Assembly (NCBI RefSeq): GCF_008124525.1
Contig: NZ_VNHJ01000007.1
Location: forward strand, 62,001 to 126,000
Direction: 5' to 3'
Origin: Oceanicella actignis
GTDB taxonomy: Bacteria > Pseudomonadota > Alphaproteobacteria > Rhodobacterales > Rhodobacteraceae
Length of the DNA stretch: 64,000 nt
Below the pieces are notes generated by a model that saw nothing but the letters and a program-made list of their open reading frames with translations, was not told the DNA's origin and did not search any database. Numbering within the stretch: position 1 is the first letter of the stretch; every line of letters begins with the position of its first letter. This document shows, piece by piece, positions 10,359 to 19,631 of the stretch. Made by a program: the position numbers and the translations under genes.

Positions 10359-11444
10359 TCAGGCCGCCGAGGCGCTCCGGCGGCGCCGGCGCAGCTCGGC
10401 CCAGGCCTCGGCGAAGGCCAGCGCCTCGTCCTCGCGCGTGTCCGGGCCCAGCGAGACCCGCAGCGCGCAGCGCGCCAGTTCGGGCGCCAGCCCCATCGCC
10501 GCCAGCGCGCGGCTGGGCGCCGTCTTGCCCGAGGCGCAGGCCGAGCCGGCGCTGACCGCGAAGCCGGCGAGATCCAGCTGCATCACCTGCGTCTCGCCCT
10601 TCCAGCCCGGCGTGACGGCGCAGGTCGTGTTGGGCAGGCGCGGCGACCCCCTGCCGGGGAAGATGGTTTCGGGAGAAGCCTTTTCGAGCCGCTCCTCGAT
10701 CATGTCGCGCAGCCTTTCGACCCGCGCCCAGACGCCCGCCTCCAGATCGCGCAGCGCCGCCTCGGCCGCGGCGCCGAAGCCGGCGATGCCGGGCACGTTC
10801 TCGGTGCCCGGCCGGCGGCGCAGCTCCTGCCCGCCGCCGGCGGGGCCGAAATCGACCCCGGCGCCCGCGCGCACGATCAGCGCGCCCACGCCCTTGGGCC
10901 CACCGATCTTGTGCGCCGACAGCATGAGCGCCCGCGCGCCCATGGCCGCGAAATCCAGCGCCGTCTTGCCCGCCGCCTGGGTGGCGTCGCACAGAAGAAG
11001 GGGTGCGCGGCGCGCGGCCGGCTGCATCACGCCGGTCTCGGAATTGGCCAGCTGAAGCGTCGCGGGCGCGCCCTCGGGCGCATCTTCAAGACGCACGCGC
11101 CCGCCCGCCTCGACCCCCAGCCGCGCCGGCGCGGCGCAGGCGACGGCCTCGGCATGGACCGAATCGTGCTCGACATCGGCGAAGGCCAGCGCGCGGCGCC
11201 CGCGCAGCATGATCCGCGCCGCCTCGGTGGCGCCCGAGGTGAAGACGACCTCTTCGGGCGCGCAGCCCGCCAGCGCGGCGACCTGGCGGCGCGCGCGCTC
11301 GATCGCGGCGCGGGCGGCGCGGCCCTCGGCATGGACCGAGGACGGGTTGCCGCAAAGGTCCAGCGCCGCCAGCATGGCCGCGCGCGCCTCGGGGCGCAGC
11401 GGGGCGCTGGCGTTCCAGTCCAGATAGACGCGCCGGGCGCTCAT
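10359..11444 (-). CDS. Class V aminotransferase / cysteine desulfurase (IscS/NifS-like)
   Basis: A 361-aa PLP enzyme of group I cysteine desulfurases. It begins [15 protein letters not shown]; the PLP lysine is in [16 protein letters not shown] and the flexible-loop cysteine in [14 protein letters not shown], the form seen in IscS/NifS. Its ATG overlaps the iscR stop (ATGA). It is probably the sulfur donor made first in the operon, while SufS lies at the far end. It is shorter than canonical IscS (about 400 aa), as is common for the alphaproteobacterial operon-borne type. Whether it serves Fe-S assembly or another thiolation pathway cannot be decided from sequence. Confidence 0.9.
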   Translation of the reverse strand: MSARRVYLDWNASAPLRPEARAAMLAALDLCGNPSSVHAEGRAARAAIERARRQVAALAGCAPEEVVFTSGATEAARIMLRGRRALAFADVEHDSVHAEAVACAAPARLGVEAGGRVRLEDAPEGAPATLQLANSETGVMQPAARRAPLLLCDATQAAGKTALDFAAMGARALMLSAHKIGGPKGVGALIVRAGAGVDFGPAGGGQELRRRPGTENVPGIAGFGAAAEAALRDLEAGVWARVERLRDMIEERLEKASPETIFPGRGSPRLPNTTCAVTPGWKGETQVMQLDLAGFAVSAGSACASGKTAPSRALAAMGLAPELARCALRVSLGPDTREDEALAFAEAWAELRRRRRSASAA

Positions 11445-11953
11445 GGCGCGTTCGCCGCCGCGGCGGAATCCTCGGCGTCGTCCTCGATCAGCGCGGCGAA
11501 ATCCGGCACCGCCGGGCACGGCGCCAGCCGGTCGGCCACCACGTCGGCCAGCGTCATGCGCGCCAGGAACACATGCACATGGGCCGAGAGCTGCTCCCAC
11601 AGGTTATGCGTGAGGCAACCCGCCTTCGAGCCCCCGCAGCCCTGCCCCGGCTTCTTGTCGCAGCCCATGGCGTTGAGGCGCTCGTCCACCGCCGCCATGA
11701 TCTGCGCGATGTTGATCTGCGTCGCGGGCCGCGCCAGCCGGTAGCCGCCGCCCGGGCCGCGCATCGACTCGACCAGCCCCGCCCGGCGCAGGCGCGCGAA
11801 GAGCTGCTCGAGATAGGCCAGCGAGATGTCCTGCCGCTCGGCGATCTCGGCCAGCGAGACCAGCCGCGCCTCGTCCCCGCCCGGCTCGGCGCCCTGCAGC
11901 GCGATGTCGGCCAGCGCGGTCACGGCGTAGCGTCCCTTGGTGCTGAGCTTCAT
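11441..11953 (-). CDS. iscR: Rrf2 family Fe-S regulator IscR
   Basis: A 170-aa winged-helix regulator that senses Fe-S status through a [2Fe-2S] cluster. It starts MKLSTKGRYAVTALADIALQ, followed by ISLAYLEQLFARLRRAGLVE and SMRGPGGGYRLARP, the Rrf2 HTH and wing. The cluster ligands are likely Cys98, Cys106, Cys113 and His116. The spacing C-x7-C-x6-C-x2-H is slightly wider than the C-x5-C-x5-C-x2-H of E. coli IscR. It is the first gene of the SUF operon and probably regulates it. A palindrome in its promoter is the obvious candidate operator. Confidence 0.93.
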   Translation of the reverse strand: MKLSTKGRYAVTALADIALQGAEPGGDEARLVSLAEIAERQDISLAYLEQLFARLRRAGLVESMRGPGGGYRLARPATQINIAQIMAAVDERLNAMGCDKKPGQGCGGSKAGCLTHNLWEQLSAHVHVFLARMTLADVVADRLAPCPAVPDFAALIEDDAEDSAAAANAP

Positions 11954-12086
11954 GGCCGTGTCCTTTCCGAGGGGCGCGCAGGCGCACGCGACGCCGCGGC
12001 CATTGACGGCGCGGCCCGCGCCGACTACCTCCTGTCGGTCGATCCAGGCCGCGCACGGCGTGGCGGCCGCGCTCGATTCTGGAATG

Positions 12087-12115
12087 TTTCTAGGTTTTCC
12101 TAGTCAAACAGTCAA
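12087..12115 (-). promoter_or_regulatory. Promoter of the SUF operon with candidate IscR operator
   Basis: On the minus strand TTGACT (12115..12110) is followed after 17 bp by TAGAAA (12092..12087), a plausible sigma70 promoter. Within its spacer and overlapping the -10 is a perfect palindrome, CTAGG-AAAA-CCTAG (12103..12090). A second TTGACT lies 8 bp further downstream (12107..12102). This is the only clearly AT-rich stretch between iscR and the divergent hydrolase gene. A regulator bound there would block the promoter, as expected for feedback by IscR; that binding is inferred. Confidence 0.6.
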
Positions 12116-12166
12116 GCATCGGCGCGCGCATTCGCCGCCGCCGGCCCCAAAGGATGAGGAAAAGGC

Positions 12167-12817
12167 ATGCCCGAGGTGATTTTTCCCGGCCCCGAAGGCT
12201 GGCTGGAGGGACGCTATCACCCGCAGAAGGAGAAGGACGCGCCGATCGCGCTGATCCTTCACCCCCACCCCCAATACGGGGGGACGATGAACAACAAGGT
12301 CGTCTACAATCTGCACTACGCCTTTCACCGTCTGGGCTTCTCGGTGCTGCGGTTCAATTTCCGCGGGGTCGGCCGCAGCCAGGGCGAATATGACCAGGGC
12401 GTGGGCGAGCTGTCGGACGCCGCTTCGGCGCTGGACTATCTGCAGGCGATGAACCCGGGCGCGCGCACGACCTGGGTGGCGGGGTTCTCGTTCGGCGCGT
12501 GGATCGGGATGCAGCTGCTCATGCGCCGCCCCGAGATCACGGGATTCGTCTCGGTCGCGCCGCCGGCGAACATGTATGACTTCAGCTTCCTCGCCCCCTG
12601 CCCGGCCTCGGGCCTGATCATCAACGGCGAGGCCGACCGCATCGCTCCGAAGGACGACGTGCAGAAGCTGGTGGACAAGCTCAAGACCCAGCGCGGCATC
12701 GAGATCACGCACAAGGTCATCCCCGGCGCGGGCCACTTCTTCGAGAAGGAGCTGGACGACATGATCGCCCAGGTCGAGGACTACGTGCGCGGGCGCATGC
12801 TGGCCGACGCCATCTGA
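12167..12817 (+). CDS. Alpha/beta hydrolase
   Basis: A 216-aa single-domain serine hydrolase. The oxyanion region is ILHPHPQYGGTMNN, the nucleophile is in VAGFSFGAWIG (GxSxG with Ser), the acid is probably the Asp of INGEADRIAPKDD, and the histidine is in IPGAGHFFEKEL. No signal peptide is present, so it is cytoplasmic. This compact type, with the HPHPxxGG motif, is widespread in proteobacteria, but its substrate is generally unknown. It is transcribed divergently from iscR, sharing a 213-bp upstream region. Its last four codons and stop lie in the first unit of a triplicated 28-bp repeat. Confidence 0.9.
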   Translation: MPEVIFPGPEGWLEGRYHPQKEKDAPIALILHPHPQYGGTMNNKVVYNLHYAFHRLGFSVLRFNFRGVGRSQGEYDQGVGELSDAASALDYLQAMNPGARTTWVAGFSFGAWIGMQLLMRRPEITGFVSVAPPANMYDFSFLAPCPASGLIINGEADRIAPKDDVQKLVDKLKTQRGIEITHKVIPGAGHFFEKELDDMIAQVEDYVRGRMLADAI

Positions 12818-12887
12818 CCGGCCGCTCCCGCCCGACGCCATCTGATCGGCCGCTCCCGCCCGACGCCATCTGATCGGCCGCTCCCGC
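12804..12887. repeat. 28-bp tandem repeat, three copies, covering a stop codon
   Basis: Three head-to-tail 28-bp units start at 12804, 12832 and 12860. Copies 2 and 3 are identical and copy 1 differs at one position (C for T after TGA). The unit carries GACGCCATCTGA, the hydrolase's last codons and stop, so the gene end has been triplicated downstream. Confidence 0.95.
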
Positions 12888-12936
12888 CGCCGCCTGGCGC
12901 AGGGCCGCGCGGGCGGGGCCGCGGCGCGCCGCGCGC

Positions 12937-14082
12937 TCAGGGCGGGCTGACGCGGCCGCCCCTGGTGGGCGCGCGGCAGCCCGTCGCGCCCGGCGCCGAC
13001 AGCGGCAGGCCGCGCAGCGCGCGCACCGCCAGATGCGCGAAGGCCTGCGCCTCGAGCATGTCGCCGTCCAGCCCCGCCGCCTCGACCGGCTCGACCGGGG
13101 CGTCGAGCCGCTCGGCCAGCATCGCCATCAGCGCCGCGTTGCGCCGCCCGCCTCCGCAGATCAGCCAGCGCGCCGGGGCCGCCGGCAGGCGGCTTGCCGC
13201 CGCCGCGACGCAATCGGCCGTCAGCGCCGTCAGCGTGGCCGCGCCGTCCTCGACGCTCATCCCCGCGACCGCCGCCATCGCCGGCGCGAAATCGTTGCGG
13301 TCGAGGGATTTGGGCGGCGGACGCTCGAGCCACGCGGCGACGCCGCCAAGCCGCGCCAGACGCGCGCGCACGCGCCCGGCGGCCGCCGCCGCGCCGTTCT
13401 CATCGCATGGCGCGCCGGCGCGCGCGCGCATCCAGTCGTCGATCAGCGCATTGCCCGGCCCGGTGTCGAAGGCGACCAGGGCGCCGGGCGCCTCGGGCGC
13501 CGGGGCCGCGGGATCGACCCAGGTCACGTTCCCCACCCCGCCCAGGTTCAGAAACGCCAGCGGCGCGTCGGCGCCGATCATCCGCGCCAGCGCGAAGTGA
13601 AAGAACGGGGCCAGCGGCGCCCCCTGCCCGCCCGCCCGCATGTCCGCCGAGCGGAAATCCCACGCCACCGGCACGCCCAGCGCCCGCGCCAGCGCCGCGC
13701 CGTCGCCCAGCTGCCAGGTCCAGCCCTGATCGGGCGCATGCGCCACCGTCTGCCCGTGAAAGCCGACGATCGCGGCCGGCGGCGCGCCCGGCGCCGCCAG
13801 AAGCCGCCGCGCCGCGCGCGCGTGCAGCGTCAGCACCTCGTCCTCGGCCGCGGCCAACGCCGCCGCCTCGGCCGGGCCGCGCGGCGGGCGGAACGGGCGC
13901 CAGTCGGCGTGAACGCGCCTGAGCGCCGGCGCGTCGCCGGGCCCGTAGGGCGCCGCCAGGCTGGGGCCGAAGGCGCGCGGGGTCTCGCCGTCGGTCAGCA
14001 CCAGCGCCGCGTCGATCCCGTCCAGCGAGGTGCCGCTCATCAGCCCGAGAGCCCATACCGGGCCATGCGCCGCTTCGTTCAT
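12937..14082 (-). CDS. anmK: Anhydro-N-acetylmuramic acid kinase
   Basis: A 381-aa member of the AnmK family, which phosphorylates and opens 1,6-anhydroMurNAc during peptidoglycan recycling to give MurNAc-6-phosphate. The phosphate-binding motif GLMSGTSLDGIDAAL is at the N-terminus. IVGFHGQTVAHAPDQGWTWQ, LAFLNLGGVGNVTWVD and LICGGGRRNAALM follow in family order. The start at 14082 has an AAGGAAAG site upstream; the ATG at 14121 would add 13 atypical residues. Divergent from tyrS, with 85 bp between them. Confidence 0.94.
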   Translation of the reverse strand: MNEAAHGPVWALGLMSGTSLDGIDAALVLTDGETPRAFGPSLAAPYGPGDAPALRRVHADWRPFRPPRGPAEAAALAAAEDEVLTLHARAARRLLAAPGAPPAAIVGFHGQTVAHAPDQGWTWQLGDGAALARALGVPVAWDFRSADMRAGGQGAPLAPFFHFALARMIGADAPLAFLNLGGVGNVTWVDPAAPAPEAPGALVAFDTGPGNALIDDWMRARAGAPCDENGAAAAAGRVRARLARLGGVAAWLERPPPKSLDRNDFAPAMAAVAGMSVEDGAATLTALTADCVAAAASRLPAAPARWLICGGGRRNAALMAMLAERLDAPVEPVEAAGLDGDMLEAQAFAHLAVRALRGLPLSAPGATGCRAPTRGGRVSPP

Positions 14083-14167
14083 GCGCTGCTCTTTCCTTCC
14101 TCGCGCGGCCGGTGCATACATCGCGGGCCGACCGGCCAGAGGTTAGCCAAAGCGACGGAACAGGACC

Positions 14168-15421
14168 ATGACCTACACGCCCAAGTCTGACTTCCTTCAC
14201 GTCATGCAGACGCGCGGCTTCCTGCAGGACTGCACGGACCTGCAGGGCCTGGACGAGGCGCTGCTTGCGGGCGTGGTGCCGGGCTATATCGGCTTCGACG
14301 CGACGGCGCCCTCGCTGCATGTGGGCTCGCTGATCCAGATCATGATGCTGCGCTGGCTGCAGAAGACCGGCCACAAGCCGCTCGTCCTGATGGGCGGCGG
14401 CACCTCGAAGGTGGGCGACCCCTCGTTCCGCGCCGAAGAGCGCGCGCTGCTGTCCGAGGAGCAGATCGCCGCCAACATCGCGGGCATCCGCCGCGTCTTC
14501 GCCAACTATGTCGAATTCTCGGACGCGCCGACCGGCGCGCTCATGCTCGACAACGCCGAGTGGCTCGACAACCTGAACTACCTGCGTTTCCTGCGCGAGG
14601 TGGGGCGGCATTTCTCGGTCGGGCGCATGCTCAGCTTCGAAAGCGTCAAGCAGCGCCTCGAGCGCGAGCAGTCGCTGAGCTTTCTCGAATTCAACTACAT
14701 GATCCTGCAGGCCTACGACTTCATGGAGCTGAACGCCCGCTACGGCTGCCGGCTGCAGATGGGCGGGTCGGACCAGTGGGGCAACATCGTCAACGGCATC
14801 GACCTGACGCGGCGCATGCGCCGGCAGGAGGTGTTCGGCCTGACCTCGCCGCTGCTGACCACGGCCGACGGCAGGAAGATGGGCAAGACGCAGGACGGCG
14901 CGGTGTGGCTGAACGCCGACATGCGCTCGCCCTATGAGTTCTGGCAGTTCTGGCGCAACACCGCCGACGCGGATGTGGGCCGGTTCCTCAAGCTCTACAC
15001 CGAGCTGCCGCTCGAGGAATGCGCGCGGCTGGGCGCGCTGCAGGGCGCCGAGATCAACGAAGCCAAGATCCGCCTGGCCAACGAGGTCACCGCCCTGGCC
15101 CACGGCCCCGAGGCTGCGGCCGCCGCCGAGGCCACCGCGCGCGAGGTGTTCGAGCGCGGCGGCGCGGGCGAAGACCTGCCCAGCGTCGCCCTCGGCGCCG
15201 ACGAGCTGGCCGGCGGCCTGAGCGCGGCGCAGCTTTTCGTGCGCGCGGGGCTGGCGGCCTCGGGCAAGGAGGCGCGGCGGCTGTTCAAGGAGGGCGGCGC
15301 GCGCATCAACGACCGCCCCGAAAGCGACCCGGGCCGGATGATCGGCGCCGCCGACTTCGCCGACGGGCCGCTCAAGCTGTCGGCCGGCAAGAAGCGCCAC
15401 GCCCTGGCCCGCCTGGCCTGA
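14168..15421 (+). CDS. tyrS: Tyrosyl-tRNA synthetase
   Basis: A 417-aa class I aminoacyl-tRNA synthetase of the bacterial TyrRS type. [20 protein letters not shown] contains the HIGH-equivalent HVGS (about residue 50). [17 protein letters not shown] is the tyrosine-site motif, and [14 protein letters not shown] contains the KMSKS-equivalent KMGKT (about residue 239). A C-terminal S4-like RNA-binding domain covers the last ~65 residues ([20 protein letters not shown]). Length and motifs are complete. Confidence 0.96.
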   Translation: MTYTPKSDFLHVMQTRGFLQDCTDLQGLDEALLAGVVPGYIGFDATAPSLHVGSLIQIMMLRWLQKTGHKPLVLMGGGTSKVGDPSFRAEERALLSEEQIAANIAGIRRVFANYVEFSDAPTGALMLDNAEWLDNLNYLRFLREVGRHFSVGRMLSFESVKQRLEREQSLSFLEFNYMILQAYDFMELNARYGCRLQMGGSDQWGNIVNGIDLTRRMRRQEVFGLTSPLLTTADGRKMGKTQDGAVWLNADMRSPYEFWQFWRNTADADVGRFLKLYTELPLEECARLGALQGAEINEAKIRLANEVTALAHGPEAAAAAEATAREVFERGGAGEDLPSVALGADELAGGLSAAQLFVRAGLAASGKEARRLFKEGGARINDRPESDPGRMIGAADFADGPLKLSAGKKRHALARLA

Positions 15422-15824
15422 GGCCGCCCGCCGCGCCGGCGATCGCGGCGGCGGGCGCGGCCGGCCGGCCCCCGCGCCCCGTCGCGGGCCGCCCGCGCCG
15501 CCGGGCGCCGACAAGGGCCGCGCGCACGGGCAAGGCCACGCGCGCGCCGACACGCACCGGGCGCACGGGCAAGGCCATGCCCGCGCGGACATGCACCGCG
15601 CGCAGGAGCAAGGCGGCGCGCGAGGCCGACACGCACCGGGCGCTGCGGGCAAGGCGAAGCGGACCGGGCGTAGCCGCCGCGGCGACCGAGCCGCTCGGCG
15701 CCGGTCCCGCGGCCTGCGGCATGTCGCGTCTCAGCGTTCGATGCGCTCGTCATCCCGGACCGAGAACCCACCGCGGCGTCCAAGCCGCTCGGCGCCGGTC
15801 GGGCGCCCTGCGGCATGTCGCGTC
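15422..15824. other. Repeat-rich intergenic region between tyrS and the AsmA-like gene
   Basis: This gene-free stretch of about 400 bp lies between convergent genes. After the tyrS stop comes a GC-rich imperfect hairpin (15426-15456). It is followed by three imperfect 39-bp units (15528-15644), then the first unit of a 94-bp tandem duplication whose second unit carries the AsmA stop codon. I see no credible gene; the ORFs through it are products of repeat codons. Confidence 0.7.
15528..15644. repeat. 39-bp imperfect tandem repeat, three copies
   Basis: Units starting at 15528, 15567 and 15606 share the pattern GGGCAAGGCC...GACACGCACCGGGCGCAC with scattered substitutions. The 39-bp period is a multiple of three but no gene uses it. 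Confidence 0.75.
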
Positions 15825-15876
15825 TCAGCGTTCGATGCGCTCGTCATCCCAGACCGAGAACCCGCCGCGGCGCGCC
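15689..15876. repeat. 94-bp tandem duplication covering the AsmA stop codon
   Basis: Unit 1 (15689-15782) and unit 2 (15783-15876) are nearly identical. Both contain TCGCGTCTCAGCGTTCGATG and a GAGAACCC-type core. Unit 2 encodes the C-terminal residues and stop (TCA at 15825-15827 on this strand) of the AsmA-like gene; unit 1 is a decayed copy outside it. Confidence 0.93.
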
Positions 15877-18800
15877 GGAGGCGCCGGCTGCGCCGCGGGC
15901 GGACGAGCGCCCGCGGCCCCGTCGCCGGGCGCATCGGCGTCGCCCGCCGCCGCGCCGCTCCCGGCCCCGGCCCGGTCGGGCGGCGGGGCGGCTTGCGGCT
16001 CGCTTGCCCCGCCCGATCCGCCCGGCCCCGCCGACGCGGCTGCGGGGCCATCGCCGCTCGGGGCGGAGGACTGCGCATCCGCGCCCGGCCCCGCCGCAGC
16101 CGCATTTGCGCCTTCGGGCTGCGCGGGGCCCGCATCCGGCCCGCTACGGGCCAGGCCGCCCTCGTCGGGGCTGGCCACATCCTCGGGCACGCCGCGGCGC
16201 GGGGCGATCAGCTTGCGCAGCACCCCCGGCGCCAGCGCGGACAGCGGGTTGACCGACACCTCGGGATCCTCGCGCGGGCCGGCGATGGCGAAGGTCACGC
16301 CGATCAGCCCCTCGCCCTTGCCGCCGAACAGCGCGCCCAGAACCGGCAGCTGGGCCAGCGCCCCGTTGACGGCGTAGGCGGGGGTCAACACCCCGTCCAT
16401 GGCGATGCGCCCGTCGCGCAGGTTGTAGACGCCGCCCAGCGTCAGCCCAAGGCTGGGGCCCTGGGCGCGGGCGTTCTCGATCTCGATCACGTCGCCATGC
16501 AGGCGGAAGGGCGCGTCGATGGTGGTGAACAGAAGGCCGCCGCCGCCCATGTCCTCGATCACGCCGAACAGCGACGCCGAGCGCAAGAGCCGCGTCAACG
16601 CCGTGTCGCTTTTCACGCGCATTCCGCGCACGACCAGCCGCCCGGTCAGATCCGCCCCCTGGGCGCCGCCCTGCGCGGCCGGGCGCGCGGTCAGCGTCAG
16701 CGCGCCGCCCTCGCCCGAGGGGAACAGATCGAGCGCGCGCAGCGTCGCGCCGGCATCCTCGGCCCGCACCCGCAGGCGCCCGCCCTGGCCGTCGTCGCTC
16801 CAGCGCGCCGTCGCCTCGGGGCCGCCGTTCACGCGCCCGCTCACCTCGGCGAGGACGCGGCCGGGCGCGATCTCGGCCGATCCGCGGGCCTCGTGCAGCG
16901 CGGCGCCTTCGGCCAGGATCAGCCGCTCGAGCGCAAGCGAGACGCGGGTCGGCACCCCCTCCGAGGCGCCCCCCGAGGCGCCCGACGAGCCCGCGTCCCG
17001 GGGCGCGGCGCCCTCGGACATCGCCTTGAGGCGGCGCAGATCCAGCAAGGCGCCGCTCAGCCGCAGCGTGCGCGCGCGCGCGTCGTCCTGCGACAGCTCG
17101 ACCGCCAGATCGGCCGCCCCGTCGATCTTCAGCCGCGACAGCCGCAGCCGCGTCAGCGCCCCGCCGGCCGAGACCTGGCCCCGCCCCTCGGCCTCGAGCC
17201 CCGGCGCGCGAAGGCGCAGCGCGGTGATGCGCGCCGCCCCGCCGGGCGCGATCGCCGCCTCGGCCGACAGCGTTCCGGGCGCGCCGGCGGGCTTCGACCA
17301 GCCAAGCGCCGGGATCGACAGCGCCGCCTCCTCCAGCCGCGCATCGAGCCGCGCTTCGCCGCCGCGCCCGATGCGCGCATCAAGGCTGACCGCGGCCGCT
17401 CCCGCCTCGATGCGCACCGCCTCAACCCCCAGCCGACGCAGCAGCGCTCCGTCCACCGCCGCCGAGGCGCGCAGCCGCGTGCCCGCCCCCCCATCCGGCG
17501 GCGAAAAGCTCTCGTCCCAGCGCAGACGCACCGGCGCGCCTTCGATCATCGCGTCGCCGCTCAGGCTCAGCCCGTCGTCATCGGCCTTGAGCGTCGCCGT
17601 CTCGGCCCGCACCTGCAGGCCCAGCGCCGGATCGCGCAGCGCCAGCCCGCGCAGCGCCGCCTCGACCTGAACGCCCACGCGCTCGATCGACAGATCGGCC
17701 AGAAGCGGCACGCGCAGCCGCGCGCGCACGTCGGCGACGCCCCGCACCGGCCCCAGATCGGCGCCCAGCCGGCGCACGAGCCCAAGCGGCGGCTGGTCGA
17801 TCAGCGCCAGCATGTCGGCGACGGCCCCGCGCGCGCGGATGTCCGGGCGGCCGATCTCGGGCGAGCGGGACAGGTCCTCGATGGCGAAGGACGATCCGGC
17901 CAGGTCGATGCGCCCGCCGCCCGGCGGCGCCGTCCAGCCGCGATCGATGCCGATCTCGAAGCGCCCGCCCGCAAGGCGCCCGCGCCCGGCGCCCTCGCGT
18001 ATCGGGGGCATGCCGTCGAGCACGCGCGCCGACACGCCCGAGAAGGCGAAGTCAAGCGCCGCCTCGACGTCGTCGGGGCCGCGGCGGGCGAAAAGCTGGG
18101 CGCCGTCCACCCTGCCGCCGCTCAGACTGCGCGCGACCCATGCCCGCGCCCCGGGGGCCGCACCCAGCGGCCAGTTGGGCGCCAGCGCGGCGACGGGCAT
18201 GGGGCCGAGCGTCGCGTGCAGCGCGCCCGCAAGGCCCGCCTCGACCAGGCGCCCCTCGACCCGGCCCTCGATGCGCGCGCCGGCCAGCGTCAGGGCGAAG
18301 CGCCCGTCGCGCAGCGCCCAGCCGGCGGACGGGTCGGACAGGTCGAGCGCGCCGCGAAACTCGGCCCCTTCCAGCGGGCGCGGCGCGGCGAACCCCAGCC
18401 CCGCGCCCAGCGCCCCGCGCTCGAGCAGCCGCAGCGCAAGCCGCGCCCCCGCGATGCGCCCCTCGGGATCGCGCGTCAGATCGGCGCGCCCCGCCAGCTT
18501 CAGCGCGCCGACATCGCCGCTCAGACTGGCCTCGCGCAAGGTCACGCGGTCGGACGAGGCATCATAGGCGAAGCGCGCCAGGGCCTCGGAGAGCGCCGGA
18601 ACGGGCGCGGACAACGGCGCGCCCTGCCGCTCGAGACGCGCCGCGCCCTCGAGCGAGACCAAACGCAGCCCCGGGGCGAGGCGCGCGCGCGCCTCGATCG
18701 CGGCCGAGCCCTCCAGCCCCAGCCCCGCAAGCGCCGGCGCGCGCGCGCTCAGCGCGTCAAGACGCACCCCGGTCAGCCGCAGCCGCGCCTCGACGAGGCC

Positions 18801-19547
18801 GTCGGCGTCCATGCGCCGCGCCGTCGCGGTCAGCCGCGCGGGCGCGCCGCCGGGCAGCGGCAGCTCGGCGGCAAGCGCGGCCGACACGCCCCCGGCGACC
18901 CGCCGCAGCGTCAGCCGCGCGTTGCGCGCCGTCAGGTTCGCCCCCGCGGCGCGATCGACGTAGCGCAGACGCAGGCCGCGCCCCTCGATCACCCGCAAGG
19001 CCCCGGTCGGCCCCTCGGCGTCGGGCAGAAGCAGGTCCAGAAGCTGGTCGCCCGCCGCATCCTCCTCGGCGGCGCCCAGCGCGATGTCGAGCCGCCCGTC
19101 GCGGCCGCGCTCGAGCCGCAGATCGAGCCCCTCGGCCAGGATCGCCGTCGGCCTCAGCCGCCCCATGACCAGGTCCGGCAGGCGCACGCGCATGGTCAGC
19201 GCCGGCAGCCGCGCCACCACGCGCCCGTCCGCGTCGCGCATCCGCACGCCGCGCAGGCGCAGCCCGCCCATGCCCTCGGCCGCGCCAAGGGCGAATTCGG
19301 CGCCGTCCGCTTCGAACAGCGCGTTGGACGACTGGTTCAGCGCCTCGATCGCCGGCGCCAGCAGCGCATCCAGCGGCGCAGGCCCCTGGCGCAGGCGCAG
19401 ATACCCCGCCGCGCCGACCAGCGCCGCCAGCATGGTCAGGCTGACCGCCAGGCCGACAAGCCGCGCCAGCGCCGCGCGCGCCGCAGAGCGCCGCGGCGGC
19501 CCCGCGCGGCGCGCCCGCGCCATTCGTTTGCGGTGATGCGGGTGCAT
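15825..19547 (-). CDS. AsmA-like / YhdP-type envelope protein (DUF3971, AsmA C-terminal domain)
   Basis: A 1240-aa protein with a basic cytoplasmic N-terminus, one membrane anchor at about residues 28-50 (VGLAVSLTMLAALVGAAGYL) and a very long periplasmic region of short repetitive beta-strands. This is the architecture of the AsmA/YhdP/TamB bridge proteins proposed to carry phospholipids between membranes. The C-terminal third (LFSSGE-like LFPSGEGGALTL to DPEVSVNPLSALAPG) matches the AsmA_2 pattern ending in a GPREDPEVSVNP-type motif. The last ~130 residues are Ala/Pro/Gly-rich low complexity, ending in RRGGFSVWDDERIER. The gene is divergent from bcp. Family assignment is from architecture and the C-terminal motif; the substrate is inferred. 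Confidence 0.82.
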   Translation of the reverse strand: MHPHHRKRMARARRAGPPRRSAARAALARLVGLAVSLTMLAALVGAAGYLRLRQGPAPLDALLAPAIEALNQSSNALFEADGAEFALGAAEGMGGLRLRGVRMRDADGRVVARLPALTMRVRLPDLVMGRLRPTAILAEGLDLRLERGRDGRLDIALGAAEEDAAGDQLLDLLLPDAEGPTGALRVIEGRGLRLRYVDRAAGANLTARNARLTLRRVAGGVSAALAAELPLPGGAPARLTATARRMDADGLVEARLRLTGVRLDALSARAPALAGLGLEGSAAIEARARLAPGLRLVSLEGAARLERQGAPLSAPVPALSEALARFAYDASSDRVTLREASLSGDVGALKLAGRADLTRDPEGRIAGARLALRLLERGALGAGLGFAAPRPLEGAEFRGALDLSDPSAGWALRDGRFALTLAGARIEGRVEGRLVEAGLAGALHATLGPMPVAALAPNWPLGAAPGARAWVARSLSGGRVDGAQLFARRGPDDVEAALDFAFSGVSARVLDGMPPIREGAGRGRLAGGRFEIGIDRGWTAPPGGGRIDLAGSSFAIEDLSRSPEIGRPDIRARGAVADMLALIDQPPLGLVRRLGADLGPVRGVADVRARLRVPLLADLSIERVGVQVEAALRGLALRDPALGLQVRAETATLKADDDGLSLSGDAMIEGAPVRLRWDESFSPPDGGAGTRLRASAAVDGALLRRLGVEAVRIEAGAAAVSLDARIGRGGEARLDARLEEAALSIPALGWSKPAGAPGTLSAEAAIAPGGAARITALRLRAPGLEAEGRGQVSAGGALTRLRLSRLKIDGAADLAVELSQDDARARTLRLSGALLDLRRLKAMSEGAAPRDAGSSGASGGASEGVPTRVSLALERLILAEGAALHEARGSAEIAPGRVLAEVSGRVNGGPEATARWSDDGQGGRLRVRAEDAGATLRALDLFPSGEGGALTLTARPAAQGGAQGADLTGRLVVRGMRVKSDTALTRLLRSASLFGVIEDMGGGGLLFTTIDAPFRLHGDVIEIENARAQGPSLGLTLGGVYNLRDGRIAMDGVLTPAYAVNGALAQLPVLGALFGGKGEGLIGVTFAIAGPREDPEVSVNPLSALAPGVLRKLIAPRRGVPEDVASPDEGGLARSGPDAGPAQPEGANAAAAGPGADAQSSAPSGDGPAAASAGPGGSGGASEPQAAPPPDRAGAGSGAAAGDADAPGDGAAGARPPAAQPAPPARRGGFSVWDDERIER

Positions 19548-19631
19548 CGGCCTCCATCTTTCGCCGCGCCGCGGACGAAGGGCGCCGCGCGCTTGACGCG
19601 GGCGGCGGCGGCTGTCTTCCTCGCCCGCGGA

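Noticed and set aside
12818-12936. Second hydrolase-terminal peptide or small gene in the 28-bp repeats
   Set aside because: Each unit contains its own stop codon, so no frame runs through; the region is explained by tandem duplication.
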